64,000 nt of DNA, from positions 806,001 to 870,000 of the forward strand of contig CAWEWZ010000002.1 of the NCBI GenBank assembly GCA_963812885.1, written 5' to 3'. Below the pieces are notes generated by a model, which did not search any database, was not told the DNA's origin, and saw only the letters and a list, made by a program, of their open reading frames with translations. Source of the stretch: Bog-756 sp963812885. GTDB taxonomy: Bacteria > Actinomycetota > Acidimicrobiia > Acidimicrobiales > RAAP-2. The translations under genes were made by a program, and so were the position numbers. Below, in pieces: positions 37,459 to 48,321 of the stretch (positions are counted from its first letter, which is position 1; every line of letters begins with the position of its first letter).

Positions 37459-37572
37459 CCCACGGTCACCGTTCCGGGGCCGGCGGTGGCTTAACGTCTG
37501 GACCGGTGCTGACGGAGATTCTCCGCACCGGCGCTGCGGCCCCGGGTGCGAACGGGTGGAAGGAGTGGAAGG

Positions 37573-38387
37573 TTGGCCGTCCTGGTGGCGGTCGCAGTCG
37601 CTCGCGTCGGGCTGCGGGAGCTCGCTCATCGGTTCGGCATCGACCACCCCTCCGCAACCGGCGGCCGGGAAGACGGCGTCCACGACGACGACCGCCCCGC
37701 TGATCGGTGAGGTGGCCGTGGCCTTCCCCGTGGTCGCATGCACGTCGAGCGACGGTGGCTCGCTCGGAACCCAGGGCTGGAGACCCAGCGTCCTGTTGGC
37801 TCCGATACCGACCGCCCTGGTGGGCAAGGTGGAGTTCTACTCCGACGGCGTCCACACCGTGCTCGGGCCCACCGGGTGGACCTGCTCGCAGACCGGCACG
37901 GGCCAGGCGGCCAGCGGGCTGGTCGTCTACCCGCCCGGCAACGCCAATCCTCCCGCCGCGGACCATCCCGCCGGCGGGGACCGAGGGCGTCTTCACCATC
38001 TTCGACACGACCGGCAACACCCAGGGAATCTCCCTGGTCTGCCCCTACTTCATCATTCCTTCGTGGCAGCGGTACGAGGCCCATTGCTCGGGCACCAAGC
38101 CCGTCGGCGAGCAGACCTCGATGCCCACGCCCGACGTCGTCGCCATCACCGACCCGGGCGGGGTGGCCGGAACCCTCGAAGGCTCCGGCGGAGATCAACC
38201 GGTGACCGGAGCGGTGATCTTCCCGCAGTCGATGCCGGCGGTGACCGACGGATCCAGTGTCGACATCGCCGTCGAGTCGTGTTCGTTGACCGACAGCTCC
38301 CTGTGCCCGACCATCCTCTCGGACTTCGAAGTCCGGGAGTTCCCGGTGCCGGTGTCGGGGTATTCGGGAACCTATTCGGGTCGGTAG
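37573..38387 (+). CDS. Lipoprotein, unknown function; two frameshifts
   Basis: TTG 37573 follows AAGGAG and begins LAVLVAVAV; after a shift near 37600 the frame reads LASGCGSSLIGS, a lipobox, so this is a lipid-anchored exported protein. A second shift near 37960 continues to GTEGVFTIFDTTGNTQGISLVCPYF and ends TYSGR at 38387. The outer part has several Cys and beta-type segments. No named domain recognised. Both segments are needed for a complete protein of about 270 residues. Confidence 0.5.
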
Positions 38388-38677
38388 CCGGCGCCTCCTC
38401 GCCCGGCAACGGTCGGCTGAACGCCGATCGAGAAGGGTGGCCCGAGGTCCCGGCGCTCACTCCGCGGCGGCAGCTGCACACCCAGTGCGGCGATCGGAGC
38501 ACACGCTGATCAGGTCGTCTATCGTCGGCAGGGACCACCACCGGAGTGTCCGTTGCAGGCCGGACAGGCGGTGGTCGAAGTCGACAGAGGGGCACTCGGT
38601 CCGGACTTCACGGTCCGGGCCGGGACAATGATTCGGGGCCGCGTCGCGACCCTGAATTCGCCAACTGGAGGCAGGCC

Positions 38678-40586
38678 ATGGTGAGTAGGAACATGTCGGA
38701 TCCGTCGATCGGCGATGTCCGCCGGTCGGAACGGGACGGCCATGAGACCCAGACCGAATCGCTCTCGGCGTTGGGCCGCGACGGCGTGGCCCGGGTGGCC
38801 ACCACCGACGTGGGCGCACACCAGCGGCGGGCCCGCAGCACCCGGTTGCAGCGTCTGTGCATGGTGCTGGCCCCGATCGCCGTCCTCCTCGTACTCCGTG
38901 ACGTCTTCGACCCGACGGCGACCTTCCCCACCCCCCATTTCCCCTCCTCCCTCGATCCCTATCTGCCCGCCTTCGTGCTCATCACCCTCATGGGACTGGT
39001 GCTGGTGGTCCCCTTGCTGGGCGCAGGGCGCTCACCGCACATCCTCTACCGGCCCGACGAGCTCACGATGACCTTCGACGACGTTCGCGGATCGGAGACA
39101 CTGGTCGAGGAGGTGACCAAGACGCTCAACCTGTTCCTGGCCCACCGGACGTTCGCCGAGCAGATGGGCGGCTCACCCCGCAAGGCCATCCTGTTCGAGG
39201 GGCCGCCGGGGACGGGCAAGACCTACATGGCCAAGGCCATGGCCGCCGAGGCCGGCGTGCCGTTCCTCTTCGTCTCGTCGTCCGCCTTCCAGTCGATGTT
39301 CTACGGTCAGACCAACCGGAAGATCCGGTCCTATTTCAAGGCCTTGCGCCGTCACGCCCGGCGGGAGGGTGGTGCCATCGGGTTCATCGAGGAGCTCGAT
39401 GCCATCGGCGCCGCCCGCGGCACCGGGCCAGCGCCACGGCGAGGGTATCCCCGGGGTGGTCAACGAGCTCCTGATCCAGCTCCAGTCCTTCGAACAGACC
39501 CCGACCTCGCTGCGCCTCAAGGGGGCGTTCGTCGACGCGGTCAACACCTGGCTCCCCGCCCACCGCCGTCTGCGCAAGCCGCAGCACGTGCCGGCCAACA
39601 TCCTGGTCATCGGGGCCACCAACCGGGCCGCCGACCTCGACCCCGCCCTGCTGCGCCCGGGCCGCTTCGACCGCAACATCTACTTCGGGCTGCCCAGCCG
39701 ATCGGGCCGCAGTGACATCATCGACTACTACCTGGGCAAGAAGGCGCACGAGCCCGAGCTCGACGAACCGGCCAGACGGGAGACGCTCGCCGCCCTCACC
39801 GCCGGCTACTCGCCGGTGATGATCGAGCACCTGATGGACGAGTCGCTGGTGTGGGCGCTTCGCCGCGGCGCCGACAAACTCTCGTGGAACGACCTCCAGC
39901 AGGCCAAGATGACCGAGGAGATCGGTCTGGCCCAACCCGTCGAGTACACCGAGGCCGAACAGCGGACCATCGCCACCCACGAGGCCGGCCACGCCACGGT
40001 GGCCTGGCTGGTGGGCAAGGGACGCAAGCTCGAGGTGCTCACCATCATCAAGCGCAAGGACGCGCTCGGCCTGCTCAGCCACTCCGAGGAGGAGGAGCGC
40101 TTCACCAAGACCAAGTCCGAGGTGCGGGCTCTCATCGACATCGCCTTCGGCGGCATGGTGGCCGAGGAGCTCTTCTTCGGCGAGTCGTCGACCGGGGTGG
40201 CCGGTGATCTCCAGGCCGCCACCCTCAACGCCTGCCAGATGATCGGGTTGATGGGCATGGGCACCACCCTGGTCTCCTCGGCGGCCATGGAGTACCCGGC
40301 CGGCGGCATCGTCTCCAAGGTGCTGTCCACCGACGAAGGACGGGCCGAGGTCGAGGATCTCCTCGGCGTCGGCCAAGGCGTCGGTGACCCGGATGCTCGA
40401 CGAGCACCGCAACGTGGTCGAGGCCCTCCGGGACGCCCTGCTCGAACGTCAGGAGCTGATCGGCGACGACATCCTCGAGGTCATCAGGAGCTCACAGCCC
40501 GCTCCCCACGCCTGGGCCCGCCGGTGGACAGGGAGACGGCGGCGCGGGACGCCGCCAACCGGCGCAGCCGGATCGCCCTCGACTGA
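38678..40586 (+). CDS. FtsH-like membrane AAA protease (M41); several frameshifts
   Basis: ATG 38678 after CTGGAGG. Two membrane spans (LQRLCMVLAPIAVLLVL and FVLITLMGLVLVVPLL) are followed by the AAA domain: Walker A FEGPPGTGKTYMAKAMAAEAG, Walker B GAIGFIEELDAIG, then ATNRAADLDPALLRPGRFDRNIYF. A shift near 39425 joins the two parts. The M41 domain has the zinc motif THEAGHATVAW. Shifts near 40375 and 40515 lead to TAARDAANRRSRIALD at 40586. Walker B has EE in place of DE. Predicted membrane quality-control protease. Confidence 0.85.
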
Positions 40587-40597
40587 TTGTCGGGCGG

Positions 40598-41021
40598 TCA
40601 GCCGCGCTTCGGCGCAGCTGCTGCACCGGCCCCGGAAGACCACCTCGAGCGAGTCGACGGTCATGCCGTAGCGCTGGGCCCGGGGCAGGGACAGGGCCTC
40701 GACGCCGATGGGCTCGACGTCGAAGGTCAGCCCGCAGCCTTCGCACACCAGATGATGGTGGTCCGGCCCCACCTTGGGGTCGTAGCGGGTGGTGCCGTCG
40801 GCCAGTCGGACCTCGCTGATCTCGCCCATGGTCACCAGCTCGTTGAGCGTGTTGTAGACGGTGGCCAGGCTGACCTCGGGCACCGCCCGCCGCGCCGCGG
40901 CGTGCACCTGCTCGGCGCTCAGATGGACATGCTCTCCTTCCAGGGCCCCGATCACGGCCCGCCGTTGCGGCGTGATCCGCCACCCGCGGGTCCTGGAGCC
41001 GGTCGGGCAGGGTGTGTCCAG
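40598..41021 (-). CDS. Fur family regulator (PerR/Fur-like) next to catalase
   Basis: About 140 residues. GWRITPQRRAVIGALEGEHVHLSAEQVHAAARRAVPEVSLATVYNTLNELVTMGEI is the Fur DNA-binding domain. The metal-binding half is VGPDHHHLVCEGCG, and CSSC closes the zinc site. The likely start is CTG 41021, just after the catalase stop; the stop near 40598 needs a small shift at CGGCTGA. It follows catalase in one operon, so it is probably its repressor and the peroxide or iron sensor. Confidence 0.8.
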
Positions 41022-41022
41022 C

Positions 41023-42491
41023 TCAGCCCCGCCGCTCCTTGACTCCCTGGGCGACGCGCTCACCGAACTCGGGGTCGGCGGCACGGAAGTGGCCGATGCT
41101 CCGCTCGATGATCCCGTCCCCGACCGGGCCGGCCGACACCCCGGCCAGTCCGGTGGCGATGTTGTCCACCAGCCGGGCCTGGGCGTCGGCGGGCTGAAGG
41201 CGGTAGAGATCGCCGGCCTGGGTGAAGTCGTCGGTCGTCCCGGCGGTCCCACTCGTAGGTGCCCGTCGAGCCGTGCAGCTCGAACGGCGCCGCATACGGG
41301 CTGGCCGGTCTCGACCGGGCCGTCGAAGCTGTTGGGCTCGTAGTTCTTGGACCGACCGCCGTTTCCGTGTCCGGCCATGAGACCGTCGCGCCCGTAGTTG
41401 TGGGCCTCGGTGGCGTGGGGGGCGTTGACCGGGAGCTGGGTGTGGTTGATGCCGAGCCGGTAGCGGTGGGCGTCGCCGTAGGCGAACAGCCGGCCCTGCA
41501 GCATCTTGTCGGGCGACGGACCGATGCCGGGGACGAAGTTGCCCGGGTCGAAGCCCGACTGCTCGACGTCGCCGAAGTAGTTGTCGGCGTTGCGGTTGAG
41601 GGTGAGCCTGCCCACCTCGATCAGCGGGTAGTCCTTCTGCGACCACACCTTGGTCAGGTCGAACGGATTGACCCGGTAGGAGCGCGGCCTCCTCGAGCGG
41701 CATGATCTGCACCTTCACCGTCCACGAGGGGAAGTCCCCGCGCTCGATGGCCTCGATGAGGTCGAGCTGGTGGCTGTCGGGGTTGAGACCGGCCAGCTCG
41801 GCGGCCTCCGACGAGTCGAGGCACCGGATGCCCTGGTCGGTCTTGAAGTGGACCTTGACCCAGACGGCCGTCCCGTCGTGCGTTGACCCACTGGTAGGTG
41901 TGCGAGCTGAACCCGTCCATGTGGCGGTAGGAAGCGGGGATGCCCCGGTCGCCGAACAGCCAGGTGAACATGTGGGTGGCCTCGGGCGAGTGGGAGAAGA
42001 AGTCCCACACGTTGTCCGGCTCCTGATGGTTGGTGAAGGGATCGGGCTTCTGGGAGTGGATGAAGTCGGGGAACTTCAGCGGATCGCGGATGAAGAAGAT
42101 CGGGGTGTTGTTCCCGACCAGGTCGTAGTTCCCGTCCTCCGTGTAGAACTTGAGGGCGAAGCCACGAGGGTCGCGCACCGCGTCGGCCGACCCCCGGCCC
42201 CCGGCCACGGTGGAGAAGCGGAGGAAGGTCTCGGTCTTCTTGCCGACCTCACTGAGGAAGCGCGCCCGGGTCCATCGGGTCACGTCGGCGGTGACCTCGA
42301 AGTTCGCCGTAGGCGGCCGATCCGTTGGCGTGCACGACCCGCTCGGGGATGCGCTCGCGGTTGAAGCGGGCGAGCTTCTCCAGCAGGTGCTGGTCCTGGA
42401 TGAGGACGGGCCCGCCGGGGCCGGCCGTCTGGCTGCGCTGGTTGTCAGCGACCGGTGCGCCCGACTCGGTGGTCAAGGTCGGCTTTGCCAT
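41023..42491 (-). CDS. Monofunctional heme catalase; several frameshifts
   Basis: ATG 42491 after GGAGG begins MAKPTLTTESGAPVADNQRSQTAGPGGPVLIQD, and RERIPERVVHANGSAAYG holds the active-site His. Then RFSTVAGGRGSADAVRDPRGFALKFY, FSHSPEATHMFTWLFGDRGIPASYRHMDG, and RLFAYGDAHRYRLGINHTQLPVNAP follow in successive frames; RLFAYGDAHRYRLG holds the heme Tyr. Ends in VAQGVKERRG at 41023. About four shifts, near 42290, 41885, 41690 and 41270. About 490 residues, the size of clade 3 catalases. Decomposes hydrogen peroxide; Fur gene follows. Confidence 0.92.
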
Positions 42492-42553
42492 GGGGGTACC
42501 TCCACGCTGGTCGTCGAGCGACACTCGCTCACGTTTGCAGAACAGTTCCAACG

Positions 42554-42568
42554 TTAGAGAACTTCTAA
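42554..42568. promoter_or_regulatory. Candidate PerR/Fur box upstream of catalase
   Basis: TTAGAGAACTTCTAA: inverted TTAGA/TCTAA arms, as in the 7-1-7 boxes of PerR/Fur regulators. 63 bases before the catalase ATG, and the Fur-type gene is the next gene of that operon. Not proven. Confidence 0.5.
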
Positions 42569-42593
42569 GTGCATGTCAATGGGGCAATACCGC

Positions 42594-43840
42594 TCACACC
42601 ACTGGCGGGGGCCGCTGGTTGCGCTGGCGGTTGTGGGTGGGGCACAGCAGCGGCCGTTCTCCTGGGTGGTGGGTCCGCCGAGGGCCCAGGGCTGGATGTG
42701 GTCGACCTGGCAGGAGGGGGCGGCCACATCGCAGTAGGCGTGGGTGCACTGGCGGTCCCGCACCTCGATGGCCCGTCGGGTGGCCCCCATGAACAACCGG
42801 GTCCGGGGGCTGATCTCGACCCGGCGACCGGGAGCGAACACGGCCCGCTCGAGGTCGGCCCGGTCCAGCCAGGGCAGGAGGGCACCGGGGGGGACCACGG
42901 TGCCGTCCTCCAGTTGGCAGATCCTCCCGTGGTCAGCGTCTCGTACCCGACGAGGACGGTGAACAGCGGTGCCGGCCGGCGGGCGTCTTCGGGGCACTCT
43001 TCGACCGGGTGGCCATCTCGACCAGGGCGTCGGCCCGGCGCTGGCCGGGGGTGCGGGCCAGCTCGCCCGGTTTCGGGTCGTGGCCGAGGGCGTCCCGGGC
43101 CTCGGCCCACTCGGCCTCGAACAGGTCGTGCTCCAGCCGTTCGAGCTCGGCCGAGACGATGGCCCCCGACACCGGGTCGAGGGTCATGGCCCCGAGCCAG
43201 GAGCCGGCGAAGCCGGTGACCAGGTAGACGTCACGGCGGGCCCGGCGGGCTTCGGCCTCCCGGTCGGCGCCCTCGGGATCGGCCAGCTGCCTCCAGTAGG
43301 CCACGGCCTGGCCGAACTGGTCGAAGCGCAGATGACAGGCCTGGCCGACGAGCAGGGCCTCGTCCCGGGCCAGGGCCTCTTCGGTCTCGGGGCACGGAGG
43401 GAGGCCATGACCTCGACGTGGGCACCGGCGATGTCGCCGTCGGTCCAGGCCCGCTCGATCTCGGGCAGGGAAGCCAGGGCCCGGCCCCGGCGCACCTGGC
43501 GGCGGGCCTCGGCCTTCGGGATCCGGCACCGGACCGACAGCCAGGCCGAGGCGGTGCGGGCCCCGTCGGGGGCCCAGTTGCCGGCCCGGTCGAAGGCGGC
43601 CGTGGCCCGGGTGGTGAGCGCCTCCAGGCGGGCCAGCTGACGCTGGAGGGAGACGACCGACTCCGGGTCGGCCAAGACGGCGGGATCGACCCGGCCCAGC
43701 CGGTCGAGGGCCTCGGTCAGCCCATCGAGGGAGACGGGATCGGGCGAGCCGGCTTCGGGCGAACCGGCTTCGGGGGTGAGGGCATCCACTTCCACGACGC
43801 CAGTCCACCACCGGGGTGTGACACCACCCGGGTCGGTCAA
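42594..43840 (-). CDS. DUF222 / HNH endonuclease family protein (13E12-like); several frameshifts
   Basis: N-terminal DUF222 helices (LARLEALTTRATAAFDRAGNWAPDGARTASAWLSVRCRIP and QVRRGRALASLPEIERAW) are followed by a long helical region. The C-terminal HNH is RDRQCTHAYCDVAAPSCQVDHIQPWALGGPTTQENGR then CPTHNRQRNQR, in a third frame. Shifts near 43392, 42980, 42920 and 42640. This 13E12-like family is widespread in Actinobacteria, often in many copies, with a proposed mobile or nuclease role. Start at TTG 43840 is tentative; a GTG downstream is possible. Confidence 0.75.
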
Positions 43841-43948
43841 AACGGAGTCGGCACCGGGGTGGCAGGGGCCGGCGACGGGTCCCGGCGGAGCCGATGGACG
43901 CAGAACGGGCTGGTCAGGTGGCCAAAAAGGGGCCCAAGACCGAAGGGT

Positions 43949-44440
43949 TCAGGAAACCCTGGCCGGAGGAAGCAGCGCCTCGGCCGGGCGGTTCCTCGAA
44001 CCCGGGCCCGGACGGGCCCTCACGGAGCGGGCGTCAAGGGATTCGCCGCACGACGAGCAGGTCGGCACCACCGTGGCCACGTGCCCACAGCCCTTGTGTT
44101 CGATCTCGACGGGCGGGCCCTCGTCGGCCTCCCAGCGGTCGCCCCACTGGCGGAGGGCGGTCAGTACGAGCCAGAGATCCCGGCCCTTGTCGGTGAGGCG
44201 GTAGTCGTGACGGACCGGGTGGTCCTGGTAGGGAACGCGGGCCAGGACCCCCTTGTCGACCAGATGATCGAGCCGGTCGGCCAGGATGTTCCGCGAGATC
44301 CCCAGTCGCTCCTGGAAGTCGTCGAACCTGGTGATGCCCAGGAAACTGTCCCGGATGATCAGCATGGTCCACCACTCGCCCACCACCTCGAGGGTCTGGG
44401 CCACCGAGCAGTTCATGTCCTGGAAGCTCTTGCGACGCAT
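43949..44440 (-). CDS. HxlR family transcriptional regulator
   Basis: 163 residues. CSVAQTLEVVGEWWTMLIIRDSFLGITRFDDFQERLGISRNILADRLDHLVDKGVL is the HxlR winged helix, and YRLTDKGRDLWLVLTALRQWGD its wing. The C-terminal HKGCGH and CSSCGE form a cluster of Cys. HxlR regulators respond to small molecules or redox; the Cys cluster may bind metal or sense oxidation. Alone on its transcript or preceded by the gene at 44540. Target unknown. Confidence 0.85.
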   Translation of the reverse strand: MRRKSFQDMNCSVAQTLEVVGEWWTMLIIRDSFLGITRFDDFQERLGISRNILADRLDHLVDKGVLARVPYQDHPVRHDYRLTDKGRDLWLVLTALRQWGDRWEADEGPPVEIEHKGCGHVATVVPTCSSCGESLDARSVRARPGPGSRNRPAEALLPPARVS

Positions 44441-44539
44441 GCCTCCATGGTACTGGGTTGCATGTTGCTATGCACTACCCTGGTGCCGGAAGGCCCAAGC
44501 CGGCGTGGCCAGGCGTGGCCGGCGCTGCCGGTCGACCAC

Positions 44540-45638
44540 CTACCAGAGGGCGTTCCAGTCCTCGGGGGTGAGGCGGCCCACCGGCTGTTGATCCGGGGGA
44601 CGGGGGATCCGCAGCGTCTCGCCGTCGATCCAGGTCGGGCGGTCGAACCCGGCCCGCCTCCAGTGGCCGAGGGGCACTGATTTCCAGTCGCGGCTCTTGG
44701 TCCCGCCGTCCGAGTAGCCGGGGCGGACCAACAGGTGGGTCGGCGATCCGGCCACCACGACACAACGTCGGGACTTGCCTTCGACCTCGGACGGGTCGGG
44801 GACCGACGGGTCGAACGGAACCCAGGCGAAGATGACGGCGCCGGCCAGCGGGTCGAGCCGGTCGAATTCCTGCTCCTGGAGCGGGGTCAGCGTGGCCCGC
44901 CGGTTGACCCGGGGTGCGACGGTCGGGGCCGTCGGAACCGCCGGAACTGCCGAAGCCGGCTCGGAACCGCCGGACCCGCCGGACCCGGCGCCTGAGGACG
45001 TCGCCCGCTCCTTCTTCCGATCGCGGCGCAGCTGCTCCCCCGCCTTCCGGGCCGCCTCGAGCTTCTTGCGCCGTTCCTCGGCGTCCCGCTGCTTCTTCTG
45101 GCGCCGGGCCTCCCGCTGTTCCGGCGACAGGGCCGGGCGGGCGGTGCCGGCCGGCCGGGGCTGTTCGGCGCCGGCCTCGCGCGTCGGACACGTCGGTGAG
45201 TCCGAAGCGCGGGTCGTCCGACAGGATCTCGAAGCACAGATCGGAAGCGGGCATGTCGTCGTCGGCCACGGTGGCCAGCATCACGGCGATGGTCGTGTCC
45301 GGGTACGACTCCCGGACCTGGTCGAGTGCGTCGAGCAACTGCTCCCTGGTCGGGTCGTCGGAGTGATCACCGAGCACTTCGATGGTCCGGGCCAGGCAGG
45401 CGTCGGCCAGGGCGGCAGCCACATAGGGCACGGCGGCCCGGTACTGGGACCTGGTGACCACACCGGCCGGGTCGCGGTGCTTGCGCAGGGCGTTGAGGGC
45501 GTTGCCGATCGCCGTGGGGGCCTGGAACCTCGGGTCGGCGGTGAGGGCCAGCGCCGTCTTCAACTCGTCCCTCCCCACCCGGGCCACGGCGGCCCGCACC
45601 ATGGCCGATCGGGCGCTGTCGGTGATGCCGGCCTCCAT
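44540..45638 (-). CDS. Unknown protein with coiled-coil centre and PemK/MazF-like C-terminus; one frameshift
   Basis: N-terminal part from ATG 45638 (MEAGITDSARSAMVRAAVARVGRDELKTALALTAD) is helical and ends near 45180 where the frame shifts. The middle is a basic coiled-coil (REARRQKKQRDAEERRKK and on) followed by Ser/Pro repeats. The C-terminus, AVIFAWVPFDPSVPDPSEVEGKSRRCVVVAGSPTHLLV, looks like the PemK/MazF beta barrel (G..RPcVVV), ending DWNALW at 44540. Not a certain toxin: the coiled-coil fusion and size (about 365 residues) are unusual. No antitoxin gene beside it. Confidence 0.45.
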
Positions 45639-45759
45639 CTGGTGTCCTCTCGGTGTCGCAGGTCCGCCGGGGTCGTGCCCAGCGGGTCGGTCCCGTTCAC
45701 GCTCATCATCGCAGAGAGCGATCGGCCTCTCGGTTCGGACGCTCGGCGATACTGAGGCG

Positions 45760-46611
45760 GTGAACGGTGCGCCGCGGGTCTCGGAGGGTGGTCGGGCCCC
45801 CGGGTCGGTCCGGCCGGGAGAGCGGCGGGGTGGGCTCGGACCGTTCGTCACCTTCATCGAGTACGAGCGACCCGACGGGATCGTGGCCCGATGGGACTCC
45901 CGCCGGCACCGCAAGCACGCCGCCGACCGGGGCGGGCCGTCGGGAACGTGGTGGGCTCCCCGGGCCCGGGGGTGGTGGATCGCCGTCTTGTTCGCCGTCG
46001 GCTCGTTCCTCTTCGCTCTCGGAGCGGTCCCGGGCTACGCCGGCGCCGTCGGTGACCGGTCCGACTCGATCACCTTCTTCGTGGGGTCGCTCTTCTTCAC
46101 CACGGCCGGCTTCCTGCAGTACCGGGAGTCGGTGGATGCCGGAGCCGACGGGCCCGTCCGCGGATGGAGACGGGTCTTCGTCTACCGGCCGAAGCAGATC
46201 GACTGGTGGGCCACGGCCGTCCAACTGGTGGGCACCCTCTTCTTCAACGTGAGCACCGCCACCGCCATCCGGGCCGACCTCAGCGCCCAGGCGGCCCACC
46301 ACCACATCTGGCGACCCGATGCGCTCGGGTCGGTCTGCTTCCTGGTGGCCAGCGGCCTGGCCTGGTTCGAGGTGTGCCATGGATGGCTGGCCTGGACACC
46401 CCGCAGCCTGGCCTGGTGGATCACCCTGGCCAACCTGGTCGGCTCCATCGCCTTCGGCGCCTCTGCGGTGGGTGCCTACATCGTCCCGTCCACCGGCCAG
46501 ATCCGCAACGTCGAACTCTCCAATCTCGGGACCTTCGTCGGCGCCCTGTGCTTCCTGGGCGGCGCCGTCCTCCTGATGCCCGAGCGGACCGAGTCGCCGC
46601 CCGAGCCCTGA
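45760..46611 (+). CDS. Membrane protein with YrhK-like domain
   Basis: 283 residues from GTG 45760. About seven spans, including WWIAVLFAVGSFLFALGAVPG, ITFFVGSLFFTTAGFLQY and LAWWITLANLVGSIAFGASAVGAYIV; between them HIWRPDALGSVCFLVASGLAWFEV, similar to YrhK-like membrane proteins. Function unknown. No signal peptide beyond the first span. Convergent with the phytoene-desaturase-like gene, with 28 bases between. Confidence 0.6.
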   Translation: MNGAPRVSEGGRAPGSVRPGERRGGLGPFVTFIEYERPDGIVARWDSRRHRKHAADRGGPSGTWWAPRARGWWIAVLFAVGSFLFALGAVPGYAGAVGDRSDSITFFVGSLFFTTAGFLQYRESVDAGADGPVRGWRRVFVYRPKQIDWWATAVQLVGTLFFNVSTATAIRADLSAQAAHHHIWRPDALGSVCFLVASGLAWFEVCHGWLAWTPRSLAWWITLANLVGSIAFGASAVGAYIVPSTGQIRNVELSNLGTFVGALCFLGGAVLLMPERTESPPEP

Positions 46612-46639
46612 CCGTCGCTGCCCCGCGGCGGACCCGCGC

Positions 46640-48088
46640 TCAGTCCCGGAGGGGAGCCGCGCCCCCGAAGTGGTCGTGGAGAACGGTCCGTGCCGCATAG
46701 ACGCCGCACATCCCGTGCACCCCGCCGCCGGGGGCGGTGGACGCCGAACACAGATAGACGTCCTCGAGCGGGGTGCGGTACGGATTCCATCGGATGGTCG
46801 GGCGGAACACGGTCTGGACCAGAGTGGACGCTCCCCCGGCGATGTCCCCGCCCACGTAGTTGGGATTGTGCCGCTCCTCGTCGGCCGCGGTCAGGGTCGA
46901 CCGGGCCACGACGAGGTCGGAGAACCCGGGGGCGAACCGCTCGATCTGGGCCTCGACGGCCGCCGTCATGTCCACGGTCGAACCCGACGGGACGTGGCAG
47001 TAGCCCCACAGCGCCTGCTGGCCGGCGGGGGCCCGCGAAGGGTCGGCCACCCCGGCCTGGACGATGATGCAGTACGGGCGCTCGGGGTGGCGCCCGGCGT
47101 TGACCTCGGCCTCGCTGGCCGCCACCTCGGCGAACGTGCCTCCGAGGTGGACGGTCCCGGCCCGCCGGCAGACCTCGGCGCTCCAGGGGACCGGACCGGA
47201 CAGCGCCCAGTCCACCTTGCACACCCCCGGCCCGTAGCGAAAGCGCCGGAGCTGGCGGTGGTAGCGGTCGGGAAGGGCATCGCCGGCCAGGGCCAGGAGC
47301 CCGTCGGGCGACGTGTCGAGGACCACCGCCTTCGACGGGGGGAGCTCCGACAGCGAGCCCACCCACTGACCGGTCACGACCGTGCCGCCGAGACGCTCCA
47401 GCTCGGCGATCATCGCCGCGGTGATCGTGGAGCTGCCGCCGGCCACGACGGGCCAGCCCACGGCGTGGGCGGTCAGGGCCAGGAGGGTGCCGAAGGCACT
47501 GGTGAGCGGCGCGGTCAGGGACATCGAATGGGCCCCCACGCCGGCCAACAGCGCCTGGGCCGGCTCGGTTTCGAACCGGCGCACCAGCCACTTCATGGGC
47601 ATCAGGCCGGGCAGCCCGAACCGGGCCAGGGCGACCGGGTGGCCGGGGACCGAACGGAGGGGAGCCAGCACCTGTTCGGCGATGGACTGGCAGTCCCTGA
47701 CCAACGGCGCCATCAGCTTCCGGTAGGCGGGTCCGTCGACCCCGAGGCCGGCCACCGTCTCCTCGAGGGTGCGGAAGGCGGCCACCGCCGTGGTGGCGTC
47801 GATCGGCTGGGCGAAGGGCACCTCCGGCTGGCACAGGGCGTTGCGCAGGCCGTCGAAGGCGGGTTGCCGGAAGAACGGGGACACCAGCACCATGGGATGG
47901 ACGGCCGAGCACACGTCGTGACGGAAGCCCGGCACGGTCAGGTCCTCGGTCCGGCATCCCCCTCCGGGGTCGTCCGCCCCTTCGACGACCGTCACCGACA
48001 GACCGGCGGCGGCCAGGGTCACGGCGGCGGACAGCCCGTTCGGTCCCGACCCGACCACCACCACGTCCACGGCTTCGGTGGGGGTCAC
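46640..48088 (-). CDS. Phytoene-desaturase/carotenoid-type FAD oxidoreductase
   Basis: 482 residues. VVVVGSGPNGLSAAVTLAAAGLSVTVVEGAD is the FAD loop. GGCRTEDLTVPGFRHDVCSAVHPM is a typical start of NAD(P)/FAD oxidoreductases related to phytoene dehydrogenases (often called COG1233). The C-terminus YLCSASTAPGGGVHGMCGVYAARTVL closes the FAD domain. Substrate may be a carotenoid, retinoid or lipid; not certain. Starts at ATG 48088; upstream 230 bases are non-coding before the plus-strand gene. Confidence 0.85.
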   Translation of the reverse strand: MTPTEAVDVVVVGSGPNGLSAAVTLAAAGLSVTVVEGADDPGGGCRTEDLTVPGFRHDVCSAVHPMVLVSPFFRQPAFDGLRNALCQPEVPFAQPIDATTAVAAFRTLEETVAGLGVDGPAYRKLMAPLVRDCQSIAEQVLAPLRSVPGHPVALARFGLPGLMPMKWLVRRFETEPAQALLAGVGAHSMSLTAPLTSAFGTLLALTAHAVGWPVVAGGSSTITAAMIAELERLGGTVVTGQWVGSLSELPPSKAVVLDTSPDGLLALAGDALPDRYHRQLRRFRYGPGVCKVDWALSGPVPWSAEVCRRAGTVHLGGTFAEVAASEAEVNAGRHPERPYCIIVQAGVADPSRAPAGQQALWGYCHVPSGSTVDMTAAVEAQIERFAPGFSDLVVARSTLTAADEERHNPNYVGGDIAGGASTLVQTVFRPTIRWNPYRTPLEDVYLCSASTAPGGGVHGMCGVYAARTVLHDHFGGAAPLRD

Positions 48089-48321
48089 GACCAGGTCCCG
48101 GCGCCGCCGCGAAGATTCATCGTGCTGTTCTATCCCCCGATCTCGTGGCCATGCACATCCGGAGGGCCGAGCTCACCGCGGGGCGACCAGCCGGCCGGGC
48201 CGTGGGGCACGGATCCACCGCTCCGGCCTCCACAGGGGGCAGGCTCGGAAGAGGAACGGGCGTACCGGCGTTGTACCGGGAGAGGAGGAAAAGCCCACAT
48301 GGAGGGTTGGAAACGGGAAAT

